55,922 bases of DNA from DRQF01 sp964559135 (GTDB taxonomy: Bacteria > Planctomycetota > GCA-002687715 > DRQF01): contig CAZLGG010000013.1 of the NCBI GenBank assembly GCA_964559135.1, positions 1 to 55,922 on the forward strand. The letters are read 5' to 3'. The position numbers were made by a program, and so were the translations under genes. The notes beneath the pieces are model-generated. The model had not been told where the DNA came from and ran no database searches. It saw only the letters and a program-made list of their open reading frames with translations. Shown here piece by piece: positions 1-7,234 of this stretch. Each line of letters starts with the position of its first letter. The stretch's first letter is position 1.

Positions 1-45
1 GCCGAGGGGACCCGGGTAAGAGCGCAGCTCTTCCCTGGGCTCGGC
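1..45. terminator. Long hairpin downstream of the CorA gene
   Basis: Bases 1-6 pair with 40-45, 11-16 with 34-39 (one G-U) and 18-23 with 27-32, leaving a 3-base loop at 24-26 and a small bulge at 7-10. It lies about 60 bases past the CorA stop on the minus strand, so it may end that transcript or one entering from outside the window. There is no clear T-tract, and the structure touches the window edge. Confidence 0.45.
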
Positions 46-104
46 CCGCCCGCCGGAGGGGAGAGGGAGGCCGCGGTGTCGCGGGAGGGGCAAGAGGCGG
101 CCTC

Positions 105-1256
105 TCAGCCTAGCCAGCCCTTCTTGCGGAAGAAGACGAGGAGGGCCCCCATGCTGCCCAGGGAGATGATCCAGAAGGCCGGGTAGGCCCACTTCCATTG
201 CAGCTCCGGGAAGTAGTGGAAGTTCATGCCGTAGACGCCGGCCAGGAAGGTGGCGGGGATGAACAAAGTGGTGACGACGGTGAGCACCTTCATCACCTCG
301 TTCATCCGGTTGGAAAGGATGTTCATGTTCAAGTCGGCCAGTCCCCCGGTCATCTCTCGAAGGCTTCCCACGATGTCGAGCACCTGGGCCGCGTGCTCCT
401 GCACGTCGCGCATCCAGGTCTCGGTGGCCTGGCTGAGACGCTCCGCCTCGTCCCGCTGCAGCGCGTCGATCATCTGCCGCGTGGGCCACATGACCCGCCT
501 GAGGGCGAGGAGATCGCCCTTGATGTGGTGGATGCGTGCCATGGCGTCCTCATCCTTTCCTCGGAGCAACTCGTCCTCGAGGTTCTCCAGGTCCTCGCTG
601 TAGTCCTCCAGGATGGGATAGAGACGATCGATGAGAACGTCGAGCATGGCGTAAAGCAGGAAGTCGGCCCCGTGGCTGCGGGTGCGGCCGCCGATGCGTT
701 CGATACGCTGGAGGAGATTCTCCGCCAGGTCTCCCCCCGCTTCCTCGAAGGTGACCAGCACGTCGCGGGAGGCGAGGACGAAGCTCACCTGCCGGGAAGA
801 GAGTTCCTGTTCCTCCACGCAGAAGCAGCGGGCGATGACGAGCATATGGTCCGGGTAGACGTCCTGGCGGGGCCGTTCGGTCGCATCCACGATGTCTTCG
901 GCGGCCAGCGTGTGGAATCCGAGGGCGCGGTGGAGACGATCCACGATGACGGGATGGAGACCCACGACGCTGATCCACCGGGCCCGGGCCCATTCGGGTT
1001 TCGGTGGATCCAACATGTCCTCGATGGCGTGTACGTCCACGTCCATCCGCTCGACGCGATCCACGGAGTAGTCGACGCAGCGGATCTTGACGTCGTCGGG
1101 AGAACCGTAGTCCTTGGCGTCCGCGATGAGACTCTCGATGCCGGCGGGCGCCCCCATTTCTTCGGGAACCTCTTCCTCCGGCGTGCGGGTGGGAAGGAGA
1201 TCCCCGAGCTTGCGTGGCAAGATCCGCCTCCTGGTTTTCTTCGACTCGACGCTCAT
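105..1256 (-). CDS. corA: CorA-family divalent cation (Mg2+/Co2+) transporter
   Basis: 383-aa inner-membrane channel of the CorA family, a pentamer that passes Mg2+ or Co2+. The long cytoplasmic N-terminal domain is followed by a helical stretch and two C-terminal membrane segments. The signature YGMNF lies at the end of the first segment and the tail is basic (FFRKKGWLG), as usual for the family. The frame is open further upstream, but I chose the ATG at 1256 because GGAGG sits about 8 bases before it and the protein gains no family similarity beyond it. It lies about 130 bases downstream of the SIS gene on the same strand and may have its own promoter. Substrate choice cannot be read from the sequence. 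Confidence 0.93.
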   Translation of the reverse strand: MSVESKKTRRRILPRKLGDLLPTRTPEEEVPEEMGAPAGIESLIADAKDYGSPDDVKIRCVDYSVDRVERMDVDVHAIEDMLDPPKPEWARARWISVVGLHPVIVDRLHRALGFHTLAAEDIVDATERPRQDVYPDHMLVIARCFCVEEQELSSRQVSFVLASRDVLVTFEEAGGDLAENLLQRIERIGGRTRSHGADFLLYAMLDVLIDRLYPILEDYSEDLENLEDELLRGKDEDAMARIHHIKGDLLALRRVMWPTRQMIDALQRDEAERLSQATETWMRDVQEHAAQVLDIVGSLREMTGGLADLNMNILSNRMNEVMKVLTVVTTLFIPATFLAGVYGMNFHYFPELQWKWAYPAFWIISLGSMGALLVFFRKKGWLG

Positions 1257-1308
1257 TGTTTGTTCGCCTCCGCTCACAAGGCCGCGGCGCGATCCTGGAC
1301 GCCCCGGT

Positions 1309-1342
1309 GTTGTCGAAAATGATTTTATGACTTTTCGGCGAC
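1309..1342. promoter_or_regulatory. 11-bp inverted repeat between the SIS gene and corA
   Basis: Bases 1309-1319 pair with 1332-1342 (two G-U pairs in RNA) around a 12-base AT-rich loop. It is one of the few AT-rich spots here, 46 bases after the SIS stop and about 50 bases before the corA start on the minus strand. It could be a weak terminator for the amino-sugar operon or an operator for corA. No U-run follows it, so the role is open. Confidence 0.35.
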
Positions 1343-1387
1343 TCTGGACGACGCCATGTCCTCGGAGGTCATCCCGCCTGGTCGGTG

Positions 1388-2416
1388 TCAACGCGTGGAG
1401 GTGATCTTGCGGAGGCCGCGAGGGTGCTCCGGGTCGAGGCCCTTGGCACGGGTCAGGGCCAGGGTGAACCACTGGGCCGGGAGGATGGCGAGAAGGGGGC
1501 TCAGCTTTTCCGACGCCTGGGGGATGACGAGCGGGGCAAGGTCCCCCACATCCTCACGGTCGCTCACCATCACGATGCGGGCCTTGCGTTCACGACCGAG
1601 CCGCCTCGCCAATTCGATCACGTCGTCGCTGACAGCTCCCGAGGGCGCCGTCACGAGGACGGGGAACCCCTCGTCCACGATGGCGATGGGGCCGTGCCTG
1701 AAATCCGCCGAGGAGTAGGGCTCCGCCACCACATAGGACAGCTCTTTCAGCTTGAGGGACCACTCATACGCCGTGGCGTAGTTGTAGCCCCGCCCCAGGA
1801 CGACGCATTGGCCCATCGCCTTCATCTCGAAGGCCAATCGGTTGGCGGCATGGCGTTCCGGTTCCGCAAGGGCTTCGCCGGCAAGCCTGGGAATCGCCTC
1901 GATCGCCTCCCAGTCGCCACCGCCGAGGGCCGCGGAGAGCTGAAGCAGGGCCAGGAGTTGGGCCGTGTAGGTCTTCGTGGCGGCGACGGCGACTTCCGGG
2001 CCCACGCCGAGGTCGAAGACGTGCTCCGCCACCTCGGCCAAGGGCGAGTCCGCCACATTGGTGACGGCAAGGGTGGACGCGCCTTGTCTCCGCGCCTCCT
2101 CCATGGATTGGACGAGGTCCGGGGAACGTCCGGACTGGGAAATGCCCACCACGAGGGTGTCCCGCAGGACGGGCGGAGTATGGTAACGGGTGAAAAGGGA
2201 GGGGAGCGCCATGGCCACGGGCAGACGGTTTTCGATGCCGAAGAGGTACTTGGCGAAAAGCCCCGCGTTGTCCGAACTCCCCCGGGCGATGATGGAGACG
2301 AGGCGGGGTCGTCGGTCCAACTTTGCCACGACGTTCTCGGCGATCTTCCGCCCGCGGGCCACGAGTTCTTTCATGGCACGAGGCTGTTCCAGAATCTCTT
2401 CCTCGAGTCCCATCAT
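1388..2416 (-). CDS. SIS-domain sugar-phosphate isomerase/deaminase (GlmS C-terminal-like)
   Basis: 342-aa protein with two SIS domains and no glutamine amidotransferase domain. Visible marks are SQSGRSPDLV in the first SIS domain, the TKTYTAQL stretch, and GRGYNYATAYEWSLKLKELS followed by SSADFRHGP in the second. This matches the GlmS isomerase half and AgaS/NagB-II type glucosamine-6-phosphate deaminases. Its start ATG overlaps the nagA stop (ATGA at 2413-2416), so the two are translationally coupled. NagA releases glucosamine-6-P, which this enzyme would probably deaminate and isomerise to fructose-6-P. The exact activity is inferred from context. The frame extends upstream inside nagA, but the coupled start is preferred. 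Confidence 0.9.
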   Translation of the reverse strand: MMGLEEEILEQPRAMKELVARGRKIAENVVAKLDRRPRLVSIIARGSSDNAGLFAKYLFGIENRLPVAMALPSLFTRYHTPPVLRDTLVVGISQSGRSPDLVQSMEEARRQGASTLAVTNVADSPLAEVAEHVFDLGVGPEVAVAATKTYTAQLLALLQLSAALGGGDWEAIEAIPRLAGEALAEPERHAANRLAFEMKAMGQCVVLGRGYNYATAYEWSLKLKELSYVVAEPYSSADFRHGPIAIVDEGFPVLVTAPSGAVSDDVIELARRLGRERKARIVMVSDREDVGDLAPLVIPQASEKLSPLLAILPAQWFTLALTRAKGLDPEHPRGLRKITSTR

Positions 2417-3567
2417 GCAGGCTCCTTGCAAAGACGACCGTCGATCATGACGTAGACGGGGTGACCCTGTTCGTCGAGCAGGAGGAGGTCGGCCGGCCTG
2501 CCCGGTTCGAGTCGTCCCCGGCGGAGACCCAAGAGTCGCGCCGGGTTCACGGTGACGGCGGCAAGAATGTCGGGCCGGGGAACGTTGGGCACGAGGTGGA
2601 GAACTCGAAGAAGAATGTCGTCCAGAAGGAGCGGACATCCGGCGAGCGTTCCGTCCTCGAGCCGGGCGGCGCCGTCGTCCACCACCACCGTTCGTCCCGC
2701 CAGCGTATGGCGCCCGGGTGGCATGCCGGCGGCCGCCATGGCGTCACTCACGAGGATGAGTCGCTCGGGGAGAAGACGCTCCATCGCCAGTCGCAGCATC
2801 GCCGGGTGGACATGGACTCCGTCCGCGATAAGACCCACCGTCACTCTCGGGTCGATGAGGAGCGCCGCCGCCAGACCGGGATGCCGGTGATGCAGGCCGG
2901 ACATGGCGTTGAAAAGGTGGGTGCCCCCGGTGACGCCGACGTCGAAGGCCGCTTGCGCGACGTCGAAGCTCGCGTCCGAATGGCCCGCGGACACCACCTT
3001 CCCTCGTTCCACGAGAAGGCGGATGAGGTCGAGGGCGCCTGGCAACTCCGGGGCCAAGGTGACCATGCGCACCAAGGGGTCTGTGAGCCATGGGGGCAGT
3101 GGGCCGCTCAGCACCTCTTCCGGTCCGAGCAGGTCGCGGGCCGCGTGGGCGCCTTTCTTGTCCGGAGCCAGGAACGGGCCTTCCAGGTGAAGCCCCAGCA
3201 CGCGGGAGCGGGGGGCGTCGTCCGGGGGACCCTTCCGGAGGACGTCGAGCGCCTTCTCGTAGGCTTCGGCAGGCGCCGTGATCAGCGTGGGGAGAAAACT
3301 CGTCACCCCGCGATCGAGCAGGTCCCGTGCCACGTCCCAGATCACCCGCGGCTCCTCGGTGAAATCGCGGCCGAAGGCCCCGTTGACCTGGAGATCGATC
3401 CAGCCCGGGGAAAGGGTGAGCCCCTGCGCGTCGAGGACGGCGTCCTTCGGCGTCGGGCAGGATGCGGAGTCGGGCATGACTTCGGCGATGTCTCCACCGA
3501 CCACCCCGAGACGAATTGCCTCACCCGAGGGCGCCACGGCGTTCCTGATCCAACGAACGTCTCGCAT
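2413..3567 (-). CDS. nagA: N-acetylglucosamine-6-phosphate deacetylase
   Basis: 384-aa amidohydrolase-superfamily enzyme that removes acetate from GlcNAc-6-P in the cytoplasm, the first committed step of amino-sugar and peptidoglycan-sugar catabolism. Metal and substrate motifs are in family order: PGWIDLQVNG, HLEGPF (metal-binding Glu), SAGHSDA and GGTHLFNAM (metal-binding His), then the catalytic Asp in VSDAM. The C-terminal NPARLLGL.RGRLEPGRPADLLLLD closes the beta-sandwich. I chose the ATG at 3567 (MRDVRW). An in-frame start at 3618 would add 17 residues with no family match. First gene of a two-gene operon with the SIS enzyme. No amino-sugar transporter or regulator lies nearby. Confidence 0.93.
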   Translation of the reverse strand: MRDVRWIRNAVAPSGEAIRLGVVGGDIAEVMPDSASCPTPKDAVLDAQGLTLSPGWIDLQVNGAFGRDFTEEPRVIWDVARDLLDRGVTSFLPTLITAPAEAYEKALDVLRKGPPDDAPRSRVLGLHLEGPFLAPDKKGAHAARDLLGPEEVLSGPLPPWLTDPLVRMVTLAPELPGALDLIRLLVERGKVVSAGHSDASFDVAQAAFDVGVTGGTHLFNAMSGLHHRHPGLAAALLIDPRVTVGLIADGVHVHPAMLRLAMERLLPERLILVSDAMAAAGMPPGRHTLAGRTVVVDDGAARLEDGTLAGCPLLLDDILLRVLHLVPNVPRPDILAAVTVNPARLLGLRRGRLEPGRPADLLLLDEQGHPVYVMIDGRLCKEPA

Positions 3568-3692
3568 GGCGTCCAGCCTACCAGAGTCACTCGCCGAGGC
3601 GACCCTTCCGCGCGACAATGCGCGCGAGGATTCTCCTTCCGCAAACGTCTTAGGCAGTCATGCCGTGGTGGTGGCCGCCCCACCCTGGGGCC

Positions 3693-3705
3693 GGTCTGAC
3701 AGACC
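3693..3705. promoter_or_regulatory. 13-bp palindrome next to a ribosome-binding site
   Basis: GGTCTG-A-CAGACC is a perfect 6+6 palindrome. Its right arm runs directly into the AGGAG site used by the relic secreted ORF at 3721. It could be an operator or a small leader hairpin. No regulator is known. Confidence 0.25.
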
Positions 3706-3720
3706 AGGAGATTCTTCTCC

Positions 3721-3954
3721 ATGCGCACCCTTACCCGACTTCTCGTTCTCGTTCTGGCCTTCGCCGCCGCGGCGCCGGGATACTCGCTCACACCGTTTGT
3801 GACCGACGCGACGGGCAACATCAGTTTCCCGATCGGGCTCAACGTGACGCCCCCGGGTTTCCAGTTCAGTTTCCAATGGGCGGTGGCCGATGCCATGCAT
3901 CCCTTGGGGTACTGACTGAGCGACACGGTGACGGTCACGCTGGGCCTGCCCTGA
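3721..3954 (+). pseudogene. Relic of a secreted protein: signal peptide joined to a C-terminal tail
   Basis: The first 64 codons encode a clear signal peptide (MRTLTRLLVLVLAFAAAAPGYS) followed at once by a short segment ending DAMHPLGY and a TGA at 3913. Twelve more codons in the same frame (LSDTVTVTLGLP) run to a second TGA at 3952. The FSFQWAVADAMHPLGY-x-LSDTVTVTLG pattern looks like the last strands of the C-terminal tail domains on large planctomycetal secreted proteins. I read it as a gene whose middle was deleted and whose tail then took a nonsense change. AGGAG precedes the ATG by about 10 bases, and a strong terminator follows, so it may still be transcribed. A real 64-aa secreted peptide is the alternative. 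Confidence 0.5.
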
Positions 3955-3984
3955 AATCGGTCCTGGAAGAACCCTGGAATCGAC

Positions 3985-4019
3985 GGCGGCCGGCATCGCG
4001 AAGGACGATGCCGGCCGCC
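3985..4019. terminator. Strong 14-bp terminator hairpin between converging genes
   Basis: Bases 3985-3998 pair perfectly with 4006-4019 around a 7-base loop, and TCGTTGTTCC follows on the plus strand. It ends the relic secreted gene and, read the other way, lies 28 bases past the stop of the YchJ-like gene. A bidirectional intrinsic terminator is likely. Confidence 0.8.
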
Positions 4020-4046
4020 TCGTTGTTCCCGTGCGTCTCGCCGACG

Positions 4047-4538
4047 TCAGTCGGCTCTCCCGCAGCACTTCTTGTACTTCTTGCCGCTTCCGCAGGGGCA
4101 CGGATCGTTGCGGCCGACCTTGGGAGCTTCACGGGTGTAGGTTTCGCCGGCTCGCATCTTGCCGTCGTGGTAGTACCAGCGGCCGTCCTTCTTGCGAAAG
4201 TGGGCCAGTTCGCGGTGCCGCTGGAGTTCGCCCTCGAAGGTGTACTCGGCGATGAACTCCACCGAACCTCGGTCGTCGTCGGGGCCGCCCTTGTCGACCT
4301 CCACCACTTCGAGCCCGTGCCATTCCGATTCCCGCGACCATTTCTCGGTGGCATCCCGGTCGACCTTTTCCTTCTCGGTGGGGTCGTTGGTTTCGATGAT
4401 GTAATCGATGGCTCCCTTCACGTAGGCCGTGTAGCGGGACCGCATCAAGGCTTCCGCAGTGGGAGGTCGGCGTTTGCCTTCGATGTAGGGGCCGCAGCAT
4501 TCCTCGTAGCTCTTTTCAAGTCCGCAGGGGCAACTCAT
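4047..4538 (-). CDS. YchJ-like SEC-C zinc-binding protein (UPF0225)
   Basis: 163-aa cytoplasmic protein of the YchJ/UPF0225 family. It carries two SEC-C-type zinc motifs: N-terminal CPCGLEKSYEECCGPYIEG and C-terminal DPCPCGSGKKYKKCCG. The central NTF2-like domain includes TAEALMRSRYTAYVKGAIDYI and the W..LEV..V segment typical of the family. Function is unknown, and the zinc motif resembles that of SecA. Its ATG overlaps the TGA of the upstream SGNH hydrolase (ATGA at 4535-4538), so both sit in one transcript. That overlap also helps fix the true end of the frameshifted upstream gene. Confidence 0.92.
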   Translation of the reverse strand: MSCPCGLEKSYEECCGPYIEGKRRPPTAEALMRSRYTAYVKGAIDYIIETNDPTEKEKVDRDATEKWSRESEWHGLEVVEVDKGGPDDDRGSVEFIAEYTFEGELQRHRELAHFRKKDGRWYYHDGKMRAGETYTREAPKVGRNDPCPCGSGKKYKKCCGRAD

Positions 4539-5915
4539 CGTTCATCCTCGGTGGTTTCGTTCTCCAGGAGCTTGGCGATCTCCGGGGCCAAGGACAAGGC
4601 CCAAAGATCGTGGATGGCCTCGGGGGGATGGGTCCTTTGAGGGAGCTTGCCGTGCTCGAAGAGGATCTTGGTGAGACTCACGATGTGGAGGTCGGGGTCC
4701 CTGCGGTCGTCCGTGTCCCCCGACATGAGGGCGAGTCGCATGAGGGACTGCTGGATGCATCCCCCTTTGCGCTCGACGACGTGGGGGGGGGGACGACGAG
4801 GATCTTCGTCCCGGGCCAGGTGCGACGAATGAGGCGAATGTTGCGTTGGATGTCGTCGACGTACGCGCCGGGGTTCTGGAGGCGGCCCGTCCCACCGTCG
4901 TTCTGTGCCAGGGCGTAGATGACGAGATCGACGTGATGGATGGCGAACGGGGGGCCGTCGGATGTGAGCGGTTCACCACCTTGGCGAAATCCGGAGGGAG
5001 CCACGGTTGCTTCGAGCGGAGAATCGCGTCGGTTGCAATGCCCTTGTAGGGAAACTCCAGACGACATCCCCACCACCCGCCGAAGGAATGATTGATGCCC
5101 CGCGGCGTCCGGGGATGTTTCAGGAGTCGGCAGGCCAGACGAATGGCCTTCCGAGGCCAGCCGGCCGCGGCGCCCTTGACGTTGAAGTGGAATTCCTTGA
5201 CGCCTTCGGGGCCGCCATCCGGCTCGAGAACGCTCCCGTCGGCGAGACTGTCTCCGTAGACGATGTAGTTCAGCCACGGGGAGGGCGGCTCCTCCGGGGG
5301 CAGGAATCGGCAGTCGGGGTCATGGACCACGCCCGCGAGATCCGCGAAGGCTCCTTGCCGGTCTCCTTCATCGCGGAATCGTTCGATGTGTTGGAGGGAG
5401 TCTTGGGGGCAGGCCGGGTCGAGCAGCTGGAGGATCTCCACGTCGAGGGTGTAGGTGCACAGGGGATCCAGATCGCTTGCGAAGACAGGGACGCTGAGAG
5501 AATGGCGAGCCGCGTTCCGGGTCTCCCCGCGGGAACTCTTCAAGGTCCAGGCCAGAAATCCCGGCCGAAGACCGGGGACGTTGATGAAATCGGAGGCGAA
5601 ACGCAGGCCGATCCGGCGGGAACCTCGGAATCGGAGGCTCAGGGTGGCGAGGGTGTGATTCGTGCGCCAGCGCGGCACCGGGCGCCCCTGCGGGTCCTTG
5701 CCCGTGTAGGGGTACCAATCGGGGCTCAAGACCAGTTCGTGGGGGAGATCGGGGGAGAGGGCGCCCTTGCGCTGCCAAGTTTTCTCCAGGGATGGAGCGG
5801 GCACGTCCTGGGCGCAGGAACCGGCGACGAGGAGGCCCGTCAGAACGAGAAAGGCGAGCCTCTTGGAGAGGACGCTTGATTTCGGCCGCCGCTCTGTCAA
5901 AAATGCGTCCCGCAC
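4535..5915 (-). CDS. SGNH/GDSL-family hydrolase lipoprotein, interrupted by two frameshifts
   Basis: Probable secreted esterase or acetylhydrolase. The N-terminus has a hydrophobic segment ending in Cys (LVLTGLLVAGSC), suggesting a lipoprotein. The nucleophile block is YIVYGDSLADGSV, and a later block reads DLVIYALAQNDGG. The coding frame is continuous from 5915 to about 4955, then moves by one base at a G6 run (4949-4954), and again at a G10 run (4783-4792). After those shifts it continues as VVPPPHVVERKGGC to the TGA at 4535, which overlaps the next gene's ATG. Both shifts equal one missing base in a homopolymer, so base-calling error is as likely as real inactivation. The start at 5915 lies 2 bases from the tRNA gene on the other strand, so its promoter must overlap the tRNA. 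A TTG at 5900 is another possible start. Confidence 0.78.
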
Positions 5916-5916
5916 T

Positions 5917-5987
5917 GCGGGTGTAGCTTAGTGGTAAAGCCTCGGCCTTCCAAGCCGATCACGCGGGTTCGATTCCCGCCACCCGCT
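5917..5987 (+). tRNA. tRNA-Gly (anticodon TCC)
   Basis: A 71-base cloverleaf can be drawn by hand. The acceptor stem is GCGGGTG (5917-5923) with CACCCGC (5980-5986) and discriminator T5987. The D arm is GCTT/AAGC, the anticodon stem TCGGC/GCCGA has loop CTTCCAA (TCC at 5949-5951), and the T arm is GCGGG/CCCGC with TTCGATT. The CCA end is not encoded. The reverse transcriptase gene ends 10 bases beyond its 3' end on the opposite strand. Confidence 0.96.
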
Positions 5988-5997
5988 CTTCTCGGGC

Positions 5998-6987
5998 TCA
6001 TCGATGCCCGACCTTCTCCCCGGTCCCACCCCGGGGGACGCAAGCCCGCCGGGGGAGGTGCCGAAACTTCCTCTCCAGGCGTCCTGCTTTTTCCGCATCG
6101 AAGCGCGCCCAGTGTCGGATGCGTCCCAGGATGCGCGCACGGTATTGGGCCACTGAGATCGCCAGCAGAGCGGCTCGAACCCCTGGGCCGTCCCGGCGAC
6201 AGGCCTCCACTTCCTCCACGAGAGCGCGACGGTAACTCTTCACCGGCCGGAGGCGGTCGTTGACGAGAAGTCCCGTCACGACTTGCGGTTCGTGGCGCCC
6301 CATGAATGCGGTCTTGCCGGTTGCGGGGCGGAACCCCTCGCGGGTCACGGCGTCGTGCAGGGGGCCCTTGAGGGGGCGGAGGGGCCGCTCTCCCGAGAAG
6401 GCGATGTCGTCGAGGTAGCGGGAATACGCCAGCTCCCAGCGGCGGGCCAGGGACCGCAGTCGCCGATCCAACGGGAAAAGGGCGAGGTTGGCGAGGTGAG
6501 AGCTGGTGGGAGCTCCCTGGGGGAGGGCTCCTCTCAGAGTCGTGAGTGCGAGGAGGATCTCCAGCGCTTCTCCCGCGAAGCCGGCGGCTTCGAGAATCGC
6601 TCGCACGCGAGCGCCGCTGACCGAGGGGAAGAAGTCCGCGAGATCCAAGACGGCGATCCAGCGTCGGCCCCGATGGGGCGAGGCATGGGTCACGATGGAG
6701 CGCCCGGCGACGCCCCCGTGCATCCAGCTCTTGGGAGCCATGCGATCTTCCAGAAGGCGCAAGGCCGCCCGCTGCACAGTCTTGAGAGACGGATCGGGAG
6801 CGTGGATGCTTCGTAACCCACCGTTCTTCTTGGGGATACGGATTTCGACGTAGTGCGACTCCGGGGCCTCCGCGAGTTCGCAGAGGACGTCCCGAGGGAA
6901 CAGGAGCGCCCTCGCGAGGTCCGAGACGTCCGCCAAGCGATCTTGGGCGGGACGGCGTCTGAGCGGTTCGTAATCCACGGTCGGCAA
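5998..6987 (-). CDS. Retron-type reverse transcriptase
   Basis: About 329 aa, the usual size for a stand-alone retron RT, which copies a structured RNA into multicopy single-stranded DNA. RT motifs are in order: RIPKKNGGLRSIHAP (about 50-64), SIVTHASPH (97-105), IAVLDLADFFPSV (111-123), GALPQGAPTSSHLANL (153-168), the catalytic YLDD (191-194) and VTGLLVN (237-243). HASPH occupies the place of the retron NAxxH motif, and VTGLLVN matches the retron VTG motif that recognises the msr. No maturase, protease or other extra domain is present. A TGA lies in frame just upstream. The first possible start is TTG at 6987, but GGAGGA is then only about 2 bases away. GTG at 6978 has better spacing and is my preferred start. 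No accessory gene is visible. Confidence 0.88.
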   Translation of the reverse strand: MPTVDYEPLRRRPAQDRLADVSDLARALLFPRDVLCELAEAPESHYVEIRIPKKNGGLRSIHAPDPSLKTVQRAALRLLEDRMAPKSWMHGGVAGRSIVTHASPHRGRRWIAVLDLADFFPSVSGARVRAILEAAGFAGEALEILLALTTLRGALPQGAPTSSHLANLALFPLDRRLRSLARRWELAYSRYLDDIAFSGERPLRPLKGPLHDAVTREGFRPATGKTAFMGRHEPQVVTGLLVNDRLRPVKSYRRALVEEVEACRRDGPGVRAALLAISVAQYRARILGRIRHWARFDAEKAGRLERKFRHLPRRACVPRGGTGEKVGHR

Positions 6988-7027
6988 GTCCTCCGGCGCG
7001 ACCCATCAGCGCGTGGAAAGAGGAGTG

Positions 7028-7220
7028 CGGGGGACCGGAAAGGGCAAGCTTTCCGTCCGATCTCCGCGGAGTCCGAAGACTCCGTGGCTCGACAGGCCCG
7101 GTCGGCGGCGTTCCACGACGTCGCTTCTGTGAACAGTCACTGAGTCCGGGGGTACGGGGTTCTGCTCCAACTCTCTCCCGGGTCATGTCGAGGGTCGGCG
7201 CCCCGAAGGGCGGTCCCCCG
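7028..7220 (-). ncRNA. Candidate retron msr-msd RNA upstream of the RT
   Basis: On the minus strand this stretch precedes the RT start by about 40 bases, where retron RNAs lie. Its ends form a perfect 10-bp inverted repeat (7211-7220 with 7028-7037), placed as the a1/a2 arms would be. Inside are three stem-loops: 7199-7212 with a UUCG loop, 7067-7084 (7 bp, UUCG loop) and 7032-7058 (6 bp plus an extended arm). About 190 bases total fits known retron RNAs. Against it: in GC-rich DNA a 10-bp repeat over this distance is not rare, 7153-7159 can pair with 7216-7222 instead, and I cannot place the branching G or the msd hairpin. Confidence 0.4.
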
Positions 7221-7234
7221 TATCTCGCGACGAC

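Noticed and set aside
198..1322. 374-codon open frame antisense to corA
   Set aside because: High GC leaves long open frames opposite real genes. It has no domain, and the opposite strand is a clear CorA protein.
2323..3699. 458-codon plus-strand frame across nagA
   Set aside because: Antisense to a well-supported deacetylase, with low-complexity Arg/Gly/His-rich content.
3913..3915. TGA in the 3.7-kb relic as a second selenocysteine codon
   Set aside because: The tail strand has no conserved Cys that I know of, the protein is a fragment, and no SECIS-like hairpin follows closely.
5998..6987. Diversity-generating retroelement or group II intron RT
   Set aside because: No maturase or HNH domain, no template/variable repeat pair seen by eye nearby, and the VTG segment and NAxxH-like site point to retrons.
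5897..7186. 429-codon minus-strand frame over the RT and tRNA
   Set aside because: It crosses the tRNA gene and lies in another frame of the RT. Its composition is Arg/Pro/Ser-rich without any motif.
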